From Hymenoscyphus infarciens (taxonomy: Eukaryota > Ascomycota > Leotiomycetes > Helotiales > Helotiaceae): a stretch of 64,000 bases of DNA. Under the pieces are notes generated by a model, which saw only the letters and a program-made list of their open reading frames with translations, had not been told where the DNA came from and ran no database searches. The translations under genes were made by a program, and so were the position numbers. The stretch's first letter is position 1. Every line of letters starts with the position of its first letter. The stretch is from NCBI GenBank assembly GCA_001414345.1, contig LLCB01000279.1:1-64000 (forward strand). Direction: 5' to 3'. This document shows positions 47,921-59,700 of the stretch, piece after piece.

Positions 47921-50140
47921 TGTAATATAAATAAAGTATAAAGTAAGGCTAAATAAGCTATATACTTTATTATATTACTAAGAGTTTTATTAGCTAATAG
48001 GAAGCCTCTATTTCCTGTTACGTACTAGCGCTTACTCTACTTACTTAAAAAAATTTATATTTTAAGAACTCTTTTTTAAAATAATATTTTCTTATAATAG
48101 TATAAATATTAGCTTATAGTACTTCTATATTATTAAACTAAAGAGCCTATAATCTTAATACTAAAGTAAAAGCTCTATTTATTAAGATAGAGAATATTAG
48201 AGATATTAATAAAGCTAAATATTAGTTCTATAGTTTTATTAGAGCTTAGAATATAACTATCTTTTATAAGCGCTATCTTAAGAAGTGCTTAATATACTTA
48301 GTAGAGAAGGCGAATAGAGCTCTAGTATCTACTCTTATAGATATTAGAGAGTTTCTTTATATAAAAGAAAGCTCTACTAAAGATGCTTTTATTATAGCTA
48401 TTTTTACTTTAACTACTAACTTTATATAGTTTAAGATACTATAGTAGAAAGAGTTCTTTAAGCTAGTAAATTTTAAGCCTTTAAATTAGTAGATACTCTT
48501 AACTTAGCTTCTTAATAAGTATTATAATAAGATAAAAGAATAAATATAAGAAGTTATTAATAAAGCTTTTTATCTCTAGATTATTAGTAATAGCTCTTCT
48601 AATATCTTAAAAGATTATATTAAAAACACCTTCTTTCTAACTACTCTAATAGTATATTATATTACTAGAAAAACACGTTAGTTAGTATTATTAAAGCTAG
48701 TATAGATTAGATAGCAGCGAATATATAAAGGTATATACTTAAGATTATATAGAATAACCTTTATAAATAGACCTTCTTCTCTATTAATACTAATTCTACT
48801 TAGTATAAAGTTTAAAAGATTCTTTATATCTCTTTAGAGACCTCTTATATTTACTACGTCTCTTATAATTCTTATAGTCTTTAACTTATTTTTAAAGATC
48901 TCTTCTAACTAGAAAAGAATACTAATAAACGTTAGATTAAGAGTAAAATAGAGGTATTTAATTATAAGAGTCTTATAGCTTTATTATCTTTCTTTTCTTA
49001 CTTATATAAAGAGCTAGGCTTTCTTTAATCTTATATATTTATAACTACTAGTAAAGTTTATACTTTTCTTTAAACTATTAAAATATACTAAAGTACTATA
49101 TATTATTAGCTTAAATCTATTAAGTTATTTAAACTTATATTATAAATATATATAGTTTTAGAAAGAGTAGTAATAAACTAGTAAGTACTTTTATAGAATA
49201 ATACTTAGTAGTAGAAACTTAAAGTACTTATATTTATAATAAAGCCTATTTATACTTTATAGAAGATATCTATATTAAACTATACTTAGCTTTACTTTAT
49301 ATATTCTTACTAGATTAAACTTAATTCTTACTTCTAGTATTTTAGTATTAATAGTATATCTTTTTAGTCTTCTTTAATCTCTAAATACTTCTTCTAAATT
49401 AGTTATAATAGCTAAGAATCTTATATAAAGAAGTAGCTTTTACTTATTTATTTAGTAGTATATATATTAATATTAGAGAATTAGAGATAAGATCTTTTAC
49501 TAAAATATAAGAAGTAGATAGAAACGTTTATTTAAGAGTTAGCTAGCCTAGATAAGTATATATAATACTTAGATTATATTACTTTAGAGAGTATCTTTAA
49601 TATTATAAGACTATACTAGGTTAAGTTTATAGATAATCTAAAGGCTTTTTAGAGTACTAGTGTTTATATAAATCTTATTTCTTACTAGAATTATAGCTAA
49701 TTATAATAGAGAATCTACGCTCTAAATCTTATAAAACTAGCTCTTAAACTTCTTAATACTACTATTAATTCTATATTATTTAAATAATCCTTCTTTATAT
49801 AAAACTTCTTATAAACTTAGCTCTAAGCTTATCTTTATCTATATAAATTATAGAAGTAGAATAAAGAAGATATATTACTAAATATAGAGAATTTACTTCT
49901 AGATAATAATATATATAATAAAGATAAAGATAAAGATAATAGAAGTAATAATGATTTTAGGAATAGCTTTAATTATTCTATATAATTATAATATAAATTA
50001 TTACTTTTTATACTAAAAGGCTATATTTTAATACTATATTTATATACTTTTATACTTAAAATTTATCTTATAATAACACTAATAGCTATATTACGCTTTA
50101 CGCTAAATAAGTGTTTTATATTACTTTATAAAACGTAATA
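47921..50140 (+). mobile_element. RIP-degraded DNA transposon, probably hAT
   Basis: The composition switch is abrupt at 47921. The left end forms a hairpin, 47923-47940 pairing with 47961-47977 (TATACTTTATTATATTA). The right side near 50090-50140 carries similar words, GCTAAATAAG and TTATATTACTTTATA. Broken plus-strand translation from 48.1 to 49.9 kb gives a long transposase-like sequence whose central part (SYSL-LIFKDL followed by LEKNTN) fits the hAT pattern around a conserved His/Asp region. No frame is intact. Class assignment is tentative. Confidence 0.45.
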
Positions 50141-50490
50141 ATAAGTATCTCTAGCTAGCTACTAGATCGTATATAGCTTTTAACTACTTCTTTATTATTA
50201 CCTCGCTATTCTAGTCTAAGTAGAATCTGATTATATTCTCGAGGTTATTATACTAATCGATAATCTCTCTCGACGCTTTCTTCGACTCGACGTATTAATC
50301 GCATACGAATAGCTTAATATTATATCTTATTATAGTACTTTAAGTATACGTACTCGGCTAAAAGCGGCCTTTCTAAGCAGCGGTTCTTATTCTATAGTCT
50401 AACTATCTTAAGACTAGATCTTATATAAGATCCTAGATTTTAGATTTTTCTAATAATAAATAAATATTAGATATTCTATAATAAATCTTA

Positions 50491-50606
50491 CTCTTCTAGT
50501 ATCTAATAAAAATTATTATAAACTCTCTCTCTTCTAGTATCTAATAAAAATTATTATAAACTCTCTCTCTTCTAGTATCTAATAAAGATTATTATAAACT
50601 CTATAG
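50491..50606. repeat. 38-bp tandem repeat, three copies
   Basis: Units start CTTCTAGTATCTAATAAA at 50493, 50531 and 50569 and are nearly identical (one A/G difference in the third). Confidence 0.85.
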
Positions 50607-51821
50607 ATTATAGTAAAATATCTCTTATATATTCTCTTAGTATACTTCTAGCTACTTACTAAGTCTACTACGTTTAGTATCTTTAGATAAAATAATAGAA
50701 TAGATATTACGTATACGCTTTTAAGAAAGCTAAGTTAAAGAAGTATAAGTACTATATAGAGTAAAATACTATATATATTCTAATAAGTTTAATCTTAAAA
50801 ATATTTTAAATATATTATAACTTAGAATAGTAACTATAGTTTATAAGAGAGGAGTTTAGTAAGCTTAAGTTTAAGAAGAAGAAGAAGAAGATTAAGAAGG
50901 CTACTATAATAGCACGAAATATATATAACTATAGTAGAGGCATATAAGAGTACGTATAGAAGAATAACGTATATAGATACTAGGTACTAATATAGAAGAA
51001 AAGGAAAAACTATCTCTCTTCTACTCTAAGAGTAAGCTACTATATATAAGAGGTTCAGATAGTATAAAAGAGTCTAAAACTAACTAACGTTATACGTCGG
51101 CTAATACAAAAGCCTAAACCTATATAACCTTTCTAAAATAGATAATATAAGATAATAACTACTGAAACTCTATATATAGTAGATACTTCTAGCTATCTAG
51201 AATAATAGTATACTATTATATCTCTCTCTCTTAAAAAAGACTCGTTCTCGAGTCTATCTCTCTTATTATTTAGAGTTAAATCGAGATACTATAACATCGT
51301 TATTAAGGTCGAAGTATTTATCGTATTTATTAATTTTATTATAAGCGAGAAGATAGATTAGAGTCTAATTTAAATCGTAGCTAACCTAGTTCGAAGATTA
51401 ATTATATTTTGTTATAAGCGAGATAAGATATCGACTTTAGGTCTAAATTATAACCGAACTAATTCGTAGATACTTATAAAAGAGAGATTTCGTTTCTAAT
51501 TCTTTAATATTAAAGTAAGTATTCGCGTTCGCTAAAAGAGTATAGTCTAACCCGACTAGTAGATTAGAAAAAGTTTAAAGTAAAATTAGAAAAAGTTTAA
51601 AGTAGAAAAAGTTTAAAGTAGAGTTAAAAGCGAATATAGAGTAGCGTCGGAAGTCGTTTAGTTAAGAGGTAATAATAACTTAGTTAAGAGCTTACTTCGA
51701 GAGCGTACTAATTTATATCTGATTCGAATTCGAATAAAAAAAGAACTTCTAGCCTAGCTAGAAGTAAAAAGAAAGTAAGAAAGAATATAAAGACTATAAG
51801 ACTCTGATTAGAGTCGGTAGT

Positions 51822-52050
51822 GTTTTAGCTAGTTAAAAGAGTTTATTACTAAATATTAAAGAGTTTCGCTATCCGAAGTTTAGGATAATAAAAGAGGTGG
51901 TTTCAGCTAGTTAAAGAAGTTATTACCGAAGTTGTCAAAGTTGAAACTATTATCCGAAGTTTAGAATAATAAAGAGATAGGTTTAGCTAGTTAAAAGAGT
52001 TATTACTAAATTTAAAAATGCTATCTAAAGTTTAGAATAATAAAAAGAGG
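51822..52050. repeat. About 75-bp imperfect tandem repeat, three copies
   Basis: Each unit contains AGCTAGTTAAAGAAGTTATT-like sequence, then CGAAGTTTAGAATAATAAA. The units differ by RIP-type transitions and small indels. Confidence 0.7.
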
Positions 52051-53285
52051 TATAGTTTTAGATATAATATTTATTAGTACTATTATATAAACTATATTAC
52101 TTAGGCCTATAGGCCGCCTCGTTCTCTTTAGTAATTTAGGTCTAAATTAGAGTACTTAAGAGCTTATTTATAATTATCTTCCGATTTCGAAGAAGAGTTA
52201 CTATCGTATTATAAGGGATTTAGAGCTAAACTAGATAAGAATAGAGAGGTATTCTTTTAAACTAGAGTGCTAATTATAAGTAACTTAGCGTTTTAGTATA
52301 TCTTCTTATCTAGCTAAAAGATCGTTTACTATTTTAGTAAAGTTATAATTCTAGCGTCTCTTAAAAGTAGTAGATAAGTTTTAAAGCTAAGGTATAATCT
52401 TATTCTATATATAAAAGAAGCGTTCTAATTCTAGTATCTCTCTAAGTAAGGCTATACTCGAAAAGTAACCTTTTAAAGTTAGTAAAAGTTTCTTTAGCGT
52501 AATCTTATTCTAATTCTACTTCTATCTCTTTTAACTTTTATACTAGTAGCTAGGACTTAGTCTATAACCGTAGTCTTTTAAATATTCACTAGTAGAGATA
52601 CTTTTAAAAGAAAAGTTTAAAGTTAGATAATATTCGATTAGGATTAACAACGATAACTTAGCTAAGAGCTTACTTCTTTAGTCTTAATAGAAAGCGTATT
52701 TCGACTAATTCGTATCTAATTCGAGAGTTAGGAAGTAGTAGAAAGGTATTAGAGATAGCGGTGTCTCTTATATAAAAGAGGTCTAAATTCAAGCTTTAAA
52801 AGTAAAGGAGAGTCGAATAAGAGTCGGATTAGTAAGGGCTTAGAGGTGGGATCTTTAAGTTTATTAACTTTATAGTTCACTTATAATTATGTCTATCTCG
52901 TCTAACTAATCGTTTGTCCTTTATTCTTATGCCGCTATCTCGTTTATATATCGTCTATATCTAGTCTGTATTTAAGAAGGTTGTCTCTTTAGAGAGCTAA
53001 GCCTTTATTGTTTTAGCGTGTAGTTGCGGATCAGAGAGGGTTTAGAGGGTTTTTCAAAAAGGGGGGTGTCTCTAGAAGGGGTTGTTACTCGACGTCACGT
53101 AGCGGAACTGAATTCAACATCTTCGTCGTCTATTCGTAAGGATCCGAAAGCGTTCTGAGTATCCTCTGTCTTATAACCAGTTAAAAAGTAGGTATCTAAA
53201 AAGGGTAACTATTTCTTCTTAATCTTGGAAAGCATTCTAAACCGATTCTAACTCGTATCTGGGATCTAGGTAGTTCCTAGCTAGT

Positions 53286-53829
53286 CTAGTTGTCGTACCC
53301 CAAATAAGGGCTTTGCGTGTCAGTTTCGGTTATCTTGCTTTTTCGTTGAGGTCGGAGGGTATTCGAAGGGGCTTCGGTGCCGTGTCGTGTGAGTCGGAAG
53401 GCATCAGGGGCAGGGTTTCGCCTCAGATGACGGTTTGAAGAGACAGAAGGAGGTGTTCGCATTGGTCGGATGGGACTCGGACTTTGGTCGTTATTTGGCA
53501 GTTGTCGACTGATTTGCTGTACCAGGTCTGCTAATTTGGGCGATTCGGTCATCTTGCTGCTGGATTCTTTCTTCTTTTTCCTGATCCTTGGCCTCCATGG
53601 CCTGTATTACTCCCCGCATCTCGTCCGCATTGGAAAAGTCTCGGTTGTCTCGTTGGCTTCTGGGAGCTACGCCTTTGCCTTTGTTGTTCCGTGACTTTTT
53701 GTTATTCTTGGGTGTACGGTGACGAGTCGGGGACCTATCGGTTGGTGCTTGACTCTCTTCTCTGATGAGGGGCTCTACGCTGGGAAGCGGAGCTTGGGAG
53801 GGACCTGGGGTCGCTCCTGGTTCTGACAT
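53286..53829 (-). mobile_element. Gag-like ORF of an LTR retrotransposon, frameshifted
   Basis: A minus ATG at 53829 opens a frame typical of fungal Ty3-type gag N-termini. It is Pro/Ser-rich at first (MSEPGATPGPSQAPLPS), then basic, then a coiled-coil stretch (MEAKDQEKEERIQQQ). It stops at 53491. A second minus frame, 53552-53286, overlaps the end and continues the same style (KLADLVQQISRQLPNN, then a Pro/Arg-rich stretch), so one indel probably split a single ORF. Beyond 53286 the sequence decays into RIP-altered DNA. No protease or RT could be read. Confidence 0.5.
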
Positions 53830-53860
53830 ATTGAAATGTCAATTTTGAGGGGAGGGGGGG

Positions 53861-54306
53861 TGTCATAGCCGACGACGCGGGCATCGGATCGACGAGGGCA
53901 CCACATTCATGGCGGGAAGGTCTGGCAACATCTTCGAGTCAATCACAGCCGTGCCGGCACGTCTCTCATCACGACACTGGTCCCCAACATCATGCCGATT
54001 CTCATGAACCCATACGGACCAGCCAATCCCAATCTACCAGATCATCCATTTTGTTATGAAAGATCCAACACCTGAGCCCATTTCCAACACACCCAGCCAT
54101 CTTAATATAAAGCTCCTTGCCGACCGCCCAACATCGGGCAGCTCAAGAAGGAGCCTCGCTCTGGTTCGGGTTGGAGCATAATAATTGCTCCAACGGCGAA
54201 CAATAGTATACGTCTTTATATGCGTCTTATTTATATCTTCGATTTTGTATCTTGGTTCCGTACGTTTGGTGAAAAGTACTGAAACCAAGTTGTTGGCGGC
54301 CCCAAC
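53861..54306. mobile_element. Putative LTR next to the gag-like ORF
   Basis: About 446 bp bounded by TGTCATAGCC and GGCCCCAACA, so it begins TGT and ends ACA. It holds TATA-like words (ATATAAAG near 54105, TTTATATG near 54215). It lies 31 bp from the gag ATG. Read on the minus strand it would be the 5' LTR of that element. However, the G-rich tract at 53847-53860 next to TG also resembles a polypurine tract for a plus-strand 3' LTR, so orientation is open. No second copy was found in the window. Confidence 0.4.
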
Positions 54307-55811
54307 ACAGCATCCGCTTTCTAAAATGCAAAACGAATTTCTGCGGAAGGATGTAACGGTCGGGCAGGGAGCTTCGAGGATGGAAGACGTCGCCATTTCC
54401 GGTGTCGTTCGAGCCGTTGAAACAGCCCGCAGGTTGGAGTTTTCGACAGCGGACAATCTGGATGGCTGTCAGAATGGGAATGTTTGCTAAATGCCACAGA
54501 GAAGATTACATACCCATCATCAAGCCATCCCATAATGCAACTCGATGCTATCCATCTGCCCCTTTGCCCTTCCCGATTGCGAGGCCAACCTGATTCCCGG
54601 GTTAGCTGTGCTCGAAATGAACGCTTCGCTCACTCACCTCTGGTATGCCTTTGCCATGGGCTAACATGGAACGACGCAGCTCAGTGATGGCATATAAATG
54701 CGACCGACAGAGTATGCGTCGTTGCAAAAAGAAAAAGAAGGAGAAGGGGAGGGCGCTTTGAGATACGGGAGTCATACTAGTACAAGATTTGAAAGCGGGG
54801 TTCGGGCAACTTCCCGGCCACTGAGGGGATTTTGTCTTTCGTCTTTACCCGTATGAATTCCCGGACACAACCATATTCTTACCCACCCACAATGGAATGA
54901 ACACCCTTTTTTGCTCTTGTCTTGTTAACCCCGTCTTCTTTTCCTTCGACTTCTCCAAAGCTTCACAAGTGTGTATTTTTCAGACTGGCCTAGGGGAAAG
55001 TAGAACAGCACATCAGGCGAGGCATGGCGATTGGTGGATGCTTATTCCGAGAAACACCACATGCCCTGGGCACTCGTGGAGGGAATACGAACCTGGCGGG
55101 GTATCAACACCTTGAGCTTCTTTTGCTGCGATTTGTACCTCCACACGGTCCATATTGTGGCGATCGCCATGCAATTCCCCGCAAGTCGGTACTCCCTTCA
55201 TTCAGCTTACCACAAACTGCACATTTGAACTGGCTGAGCTTGAAAGTTTTGCCAACACGAGTAGCGGTTCTCACGGTCCTCAATGTATCTTGGCCTATAT
55301 TTCTTGGTATAGCTTCTTTCTCACTCGTCCAATTTGCGGAGTTTTGTCAATTGGGGAGAGCAAAGCTCGGCAAACTGTAGACATCCCAAGAGTCGCAGAT
55401 TCACAAAGAAGAAGAAAGCATCTACCCGTCGTCCCGTATTCATGTATTTATCCATCACATATCATCAAAGTCCTGTCTAGACGTTGCCAAATGACCTCAT
55501 TTACAACGGGAGGTTCCCTCAAACTCGTATTCCCACTCCCTCTATGGTAACACAGAGCACTAGAACACCGAATGATTTAGCAGGCACCAATGAAGAGATA
55601 GATTTATAAAGTTTCGGTAGGAAGCGAAATGGAGCCAACTTCTCATTTCAAGTCTGGATACTGGTTGCCATCTTGATAAGTGAGTCTCGCTTAGTACTTT
55701 GTTCCCCTGATGTTTGGAGCGGAGATTGGGAGATACCAGACTGACTTGCGATAATGTACTACAGATCCAAATAACTCAAACACCCACACAGCGGAATAGA
55801 AAGATCTAAAC
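54307..55811. other. Intergenic; several open frames, no supported gene
   Basis: Normal GC. Overlapping short frames on both strands (54185-54490, 54897-55115, 55024-55550) have no domain and no consistent splicing. A purine-rich run lies at 54726-54753. A possible 5' UTR intron of the next gene runs from GTGAGTCTCG near 55681 to ACTACAG near 55764. Confidence 0.45.
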
Positions 55812-56389
55812 ATGCATTACAACGCCCTCGCCGCCACCCTCGCCATCCTCTCCATTCTCGCCCTCACAACCGCAAGCCCCCACCACACTCGCCCAACCCC
55901 CACGTTCGTTACTCCTCCTCCACCAGGCGAAAGTAAGCCAGACCTTCCGTTTCCCCCTAGCTTCACCACCTCACCCCCTTCCCTTTCCCTTCCCTCCCAA
56001 CACCTCTCCCTCAATTCATCACTAACATCCTCCCCAAGCATACGCAATAGGCTTCCCCCTCTGCGGCATCCCCGGCTACACCGTAGTACCAGGAAACTAC
56101 ACCGAAACCGTCGGACAACAAACAAACGCCACCTTAAAGGGCTGCTACAAACAATGTCGAGTCACGAATGGGGCGTGTAAGAGTATCGCTTATCACGCTA
56201 GATACACTCTGTGTTTGTTTTTCGATGTTAGTATCCTCTTTTCTTTTGGGGGTTCGACCGGGTAGTTGAGAACAGAGATGGCAATACTGACTCGGAGATT
56301 TTCTTTTCCAGCGCGTGGTGGAGGAGACGCAGTTGGAGAGGGCGGATGATAGTGAGTTTGTGCATTGGGATTTGAGGTGTCATGTCTAA
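55812..56389 (+). CDS. Small secreted cysteine-rich protein, effector-like
   Basis: Exons are 55812-55932, 56039-56226 and 56312-56389, in phase, giving 128 aa. The N-terminal signal peptide is MHYNALAATLAILSILALTT. A Thr/Pro-rich segment follows, then a mature domain with six Cys (FPLCGIPG, GCYKQC, NGACKSI, YTLCLFF, WDLRCHV). The GCYKQC...CKSIAYH...CLFFD pattern recalls small PAN/apple-like fungal secreted proteins, but I cannot assign a family firmly. Intron 1 (106 bp) starts GTAAGC and has a CACTAAC branch site. Intron 2 (85 bp) shares its 3' block with the repeated intron family. Function unknown; secretion and disulfide bonding are inferred from the sequence. Confidence 0.78.
56227..56311 (+). 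mobile_element. Introner-like element copy E (intron 2 of the secreted-protein gene)
   Basis: 85-bp intron. It starts GTTAGTATCCTC and ends GGCAATACTGACTCGGAGAT then TTTCTTTTCCAG. Its 20-bp end block differs from that of copy C at one base. The 5' half is short and diverged. Confidence 0.55.
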
Positions 56390-56727
56390 GTGGGCGGGGG
56401 TAGAGGGCTAGAAAATAAAGGGGTGTAGGGAAGGAGGGGAAGGGGGGCTGAGTGATAGTCTGGAATGCTGGGAAGGGTTCAAAAGAGGGCCGGAGGGTTA
56501 AGTTTAGGTTTACTGAGATGAGCAATGACACAAATGAGAAACAATCAAAAACAAACTGCCTTCTTTGACAGGTTCAACTCGTTTTCATGATTCAAATGCG
56601 TGGAAGTCATGCTAAGAATCTCTTGAATTCATAAGGTCTCGATAACCGTTCTAGAACGCTTTTTACTCCCCTCATTTCTTGCCCATAACATCTATTTCAC
56701 CCCACCACCATACCCATGAAAAGCCAA
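56390..56727. other. Short convergent intergenic region
   Basis: 3' ends of the secreted-protein gene (plus) and helicase gene (minus) face each other. No feature recognised. Confidence 0.5.
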
Positions 56728-59700
56728 TCACTGATCCAATCCATCCAACTCAACAAGCCTCATAACCGCATCTACAACCTCATTCCCCGAAAGATCCAAC
56801 TCCGGCTCATCAATCTTCCTCGCCAAAACATCATCCAGCATACCTCTCAATCTACTAACTAACACCCCAATTCTAGCCCAACCACGTAATCGCAGCCACC
56901 CATCAACAACTAGACCACGACCGAGGGTATCGAGCGTAATAGGGCCTGAGAAGAGGAGTGCCGTGTAGGCATTGAATGCTAACAACAAATTAGCACCAAG
57001 ACAACCAAACGAAAGAAAAGTAGAAGGGAAACATACGAGTCAAGTCCCGAATAAAAACCTTACTAGTAGCCATCTTATTAAAATAACTCATATAAACACT
57101 ATGACCCGGGAAAGTTTGGGCATCGAAAAGCGTCGAGCTAGGATGAACAAAGACCCTCCCATTTTCCTGGTTGAAATACTTGATAGTCTTCGCTTCGGGA
57201 TCTAGTTCCACGGCTCCTGACACGGATTGTGCGAATTTCTTGTCGGGGAAATCAATGCGTGCAAGTTGGGGGTTGAATGCACCGGCGCAGAGTGATCGGA
57301 GAAGTGTGGTGCTATTGTTGTTTTTGTTTAGGGATAGCGATGCTGCTGGGGACGAGGGGACGAAGGAGAGTTCGCGGAGGGAGGTCATATATTGTGTGCG
57401 ATTGGAGGAGATATCGTTTAGGGTTTGGTAAGAGAGGAAATTCTCGGAGCACCAGTTTCGGATCTCGCCTTGTCGAATACTGGGGGTGAATATTAGCATG
57501 AGTAAATACGGTGCAGGGAAGTGAACATACCCTCTATTGCTGACCATCTCATCCCATTGCTCGAATGCCTTGAGATCACCGATCAGATCGCCCTGGTTCT
57601 TTGCAAATCTCGCACGAGCAGATTTCGCTTCATCTCTCTTGTCCTGTGGGGATACGAACGGGGATTTGACTGTAAGAATAGCAGCAATTGTAACGCATGC
57701 ATCCAAACAACCAAACATAGCTCCATAAACCATAAGCTTGCCGCAACGGAGATCAGCTGGGATCATCGATAAATGTCGACCAAGAGCAGTGAGGTCATCT
57801 CCATCTAAGGCACCCATTCTACCCAAAAGATCCATAGCCCCATCCACAGCCAGGCTCTCAGGGGGGGTTAAGGCGCTTGCCAAAAATTGAGCTACCTCCT
57901 TGATACCCATAGCACGAACGGAAAGACAAAGTTGCTCTAATGGAACTCTTCTAATTTCTGGTTCTGGTCGCTCCATCATCTTCGACATCTCGGCGTTTCT
58001 TGTGTAAAGTTTGTAACATTTACCTGCTTGAACTCTTCCAGCTCGTCCTCGTCTCTGTTTACACGCTGCGCGAGAAGCCCAAACTTCTTCGAGTTTACGC
58101 ATGTTGTTCTGTGGATCGTAACTTGTCTCTTTCACTCGGCCAGTGTCAATGACTGCAACAATGTCATCGATGGTAATCGAGGTCTCGGCGACGTTGGTAG
58201 CCACAACGACCTTACGCTTTCCATGAGGAGCGTGTGGAAAAACTCGTCGCTGTTCAGAAGATTGCAATGATGCGTGCAACGGCAAGGCGTGTAGATTAGG
58301 TATTGATCTGAGAGCGTCAAGCGTTCGACTGATCTCCATCAAACCGGGCATGAATATCAAAATTCCACCCTCTTGCTTCAGATGGGTAAGGTCCGCGTCT
58401 ATTTCCTTGACTGTCTGCATGATCAAGTCGTAATTGATTCTCATGCCAATGCTTTGGATGGCCGCTGCCACGTCTGGATCCATTCCTGATGTTTCGGCAT
58501 CTTCTTCGTCTCTTCTTCCACCTCGGCCGGCGTTAAAGCCAGTCATTCGTATAACATCATCTAGGTAATAATCCTCAACAGGATATGTTCTCCCGCTGAT
58601 CTCAACTCTTCCAACTTTGCCATTGCTCTTGAAATAATCTTCAAAGACACCAGCATCAAGTGTAGCACTCATCAAGATAAGTTTCAGATCCTTTCTCTTT
58701 TTCAAAACGTCTCTAAGCAAAACGAGGAGAAAGTCTGTATCCAAACTGCGTTCGTGGACTTCATCGATAATTACGTGACTGACATCTGCTAAACTGGCAA
58801 CCACATCTTCACTACTACCTCCAGAGGTTTGTAGTCTTCTAAGAAGTACACCAGTTGTGACGAATGTGATTTTGGTGTTTGGGGTGACCTTGGACTCGCC
58901 ACGAATGATATATCCAACTTCTTGTCCAACTGTGGAACAACGCTCGTCGCTCACACGATCAGCTAGTCCAAGAGCAGATATCCTTCTTGGTTGGGTACAA
59001 CTAAAGAGAAAAATTAGAGAAGCCAAAGGAAATTAAATAGATTTTGACTTACATGATCTTTGTAGACTCTCCCAAAGCCCTTTGATATAACTCGTCGAGA
59101 ATGAATTGCGCAGACTGTGTGGATTTACCCGAACCTGTCTCTCCAGAGATGATAGTGACTTGGTGGGCGTCCACAGTGTCAATTATGATCTCTTTCATTT
59201 CCCAAGCAGGTAAAGATCTTCGTTGTTGAATTCTAGATTGCAACTTAGGGTCCGTCTGTCGCCTAGTCCAATCCTCCTTACTTCTGGCATTAGGAGACCA
59301 GTTGATTGGCCGAGGATGACGAGATATTTTCTGTCTCTTTCGATGAATGGGCCGTACCTCACTGGTGGTAGAAGCAGCAGCAGAAATATCTCGGAGTCTT
59401 CCTGGTCGCTCGATGATGCCGTAGAGATTTTGTTCTACCCAGTCCACCAGAAAAAATAACATTTGCTCACCAAGAAGGTTGTCAACGGCATGGTTCAGAG
59501 CTTGCTTCATAATACTGAGACGAATGTAAGAAGGAAGAGCAGCGCGAACTGATAGAACAGGAAGCTTTTGAGGGTACTCGGGGGATCTTCGAAATTGTAA
59601 TATAGGGTGAACTTCGGTGTTGCGACCTCGATTAGAGGGCTTAATTACAACTCTACAAACATCCTTCGAGGGACGAGAGTATTGATCACCGAAAACAGAT

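Larger units (their letters stand above)
50141..53285. other. RIP-degraded DNA of unresolved identity
   Basis: AT-rich with no coding frame on either strand. It becomes gradually less AT-rich from about 52860. It carries two tandem repeats listed separately. The right part is probably the degraded body of the element whose gag-like ORF starts at 53829 on the minus strand. Confidence 0.5.

Noticed and set aside
50491..50606. Three 38-bp repeats as a CRISPR array
   Set aside because: Units are directly abutting with no unique spacers, in fungal RIP-degraded DNA.
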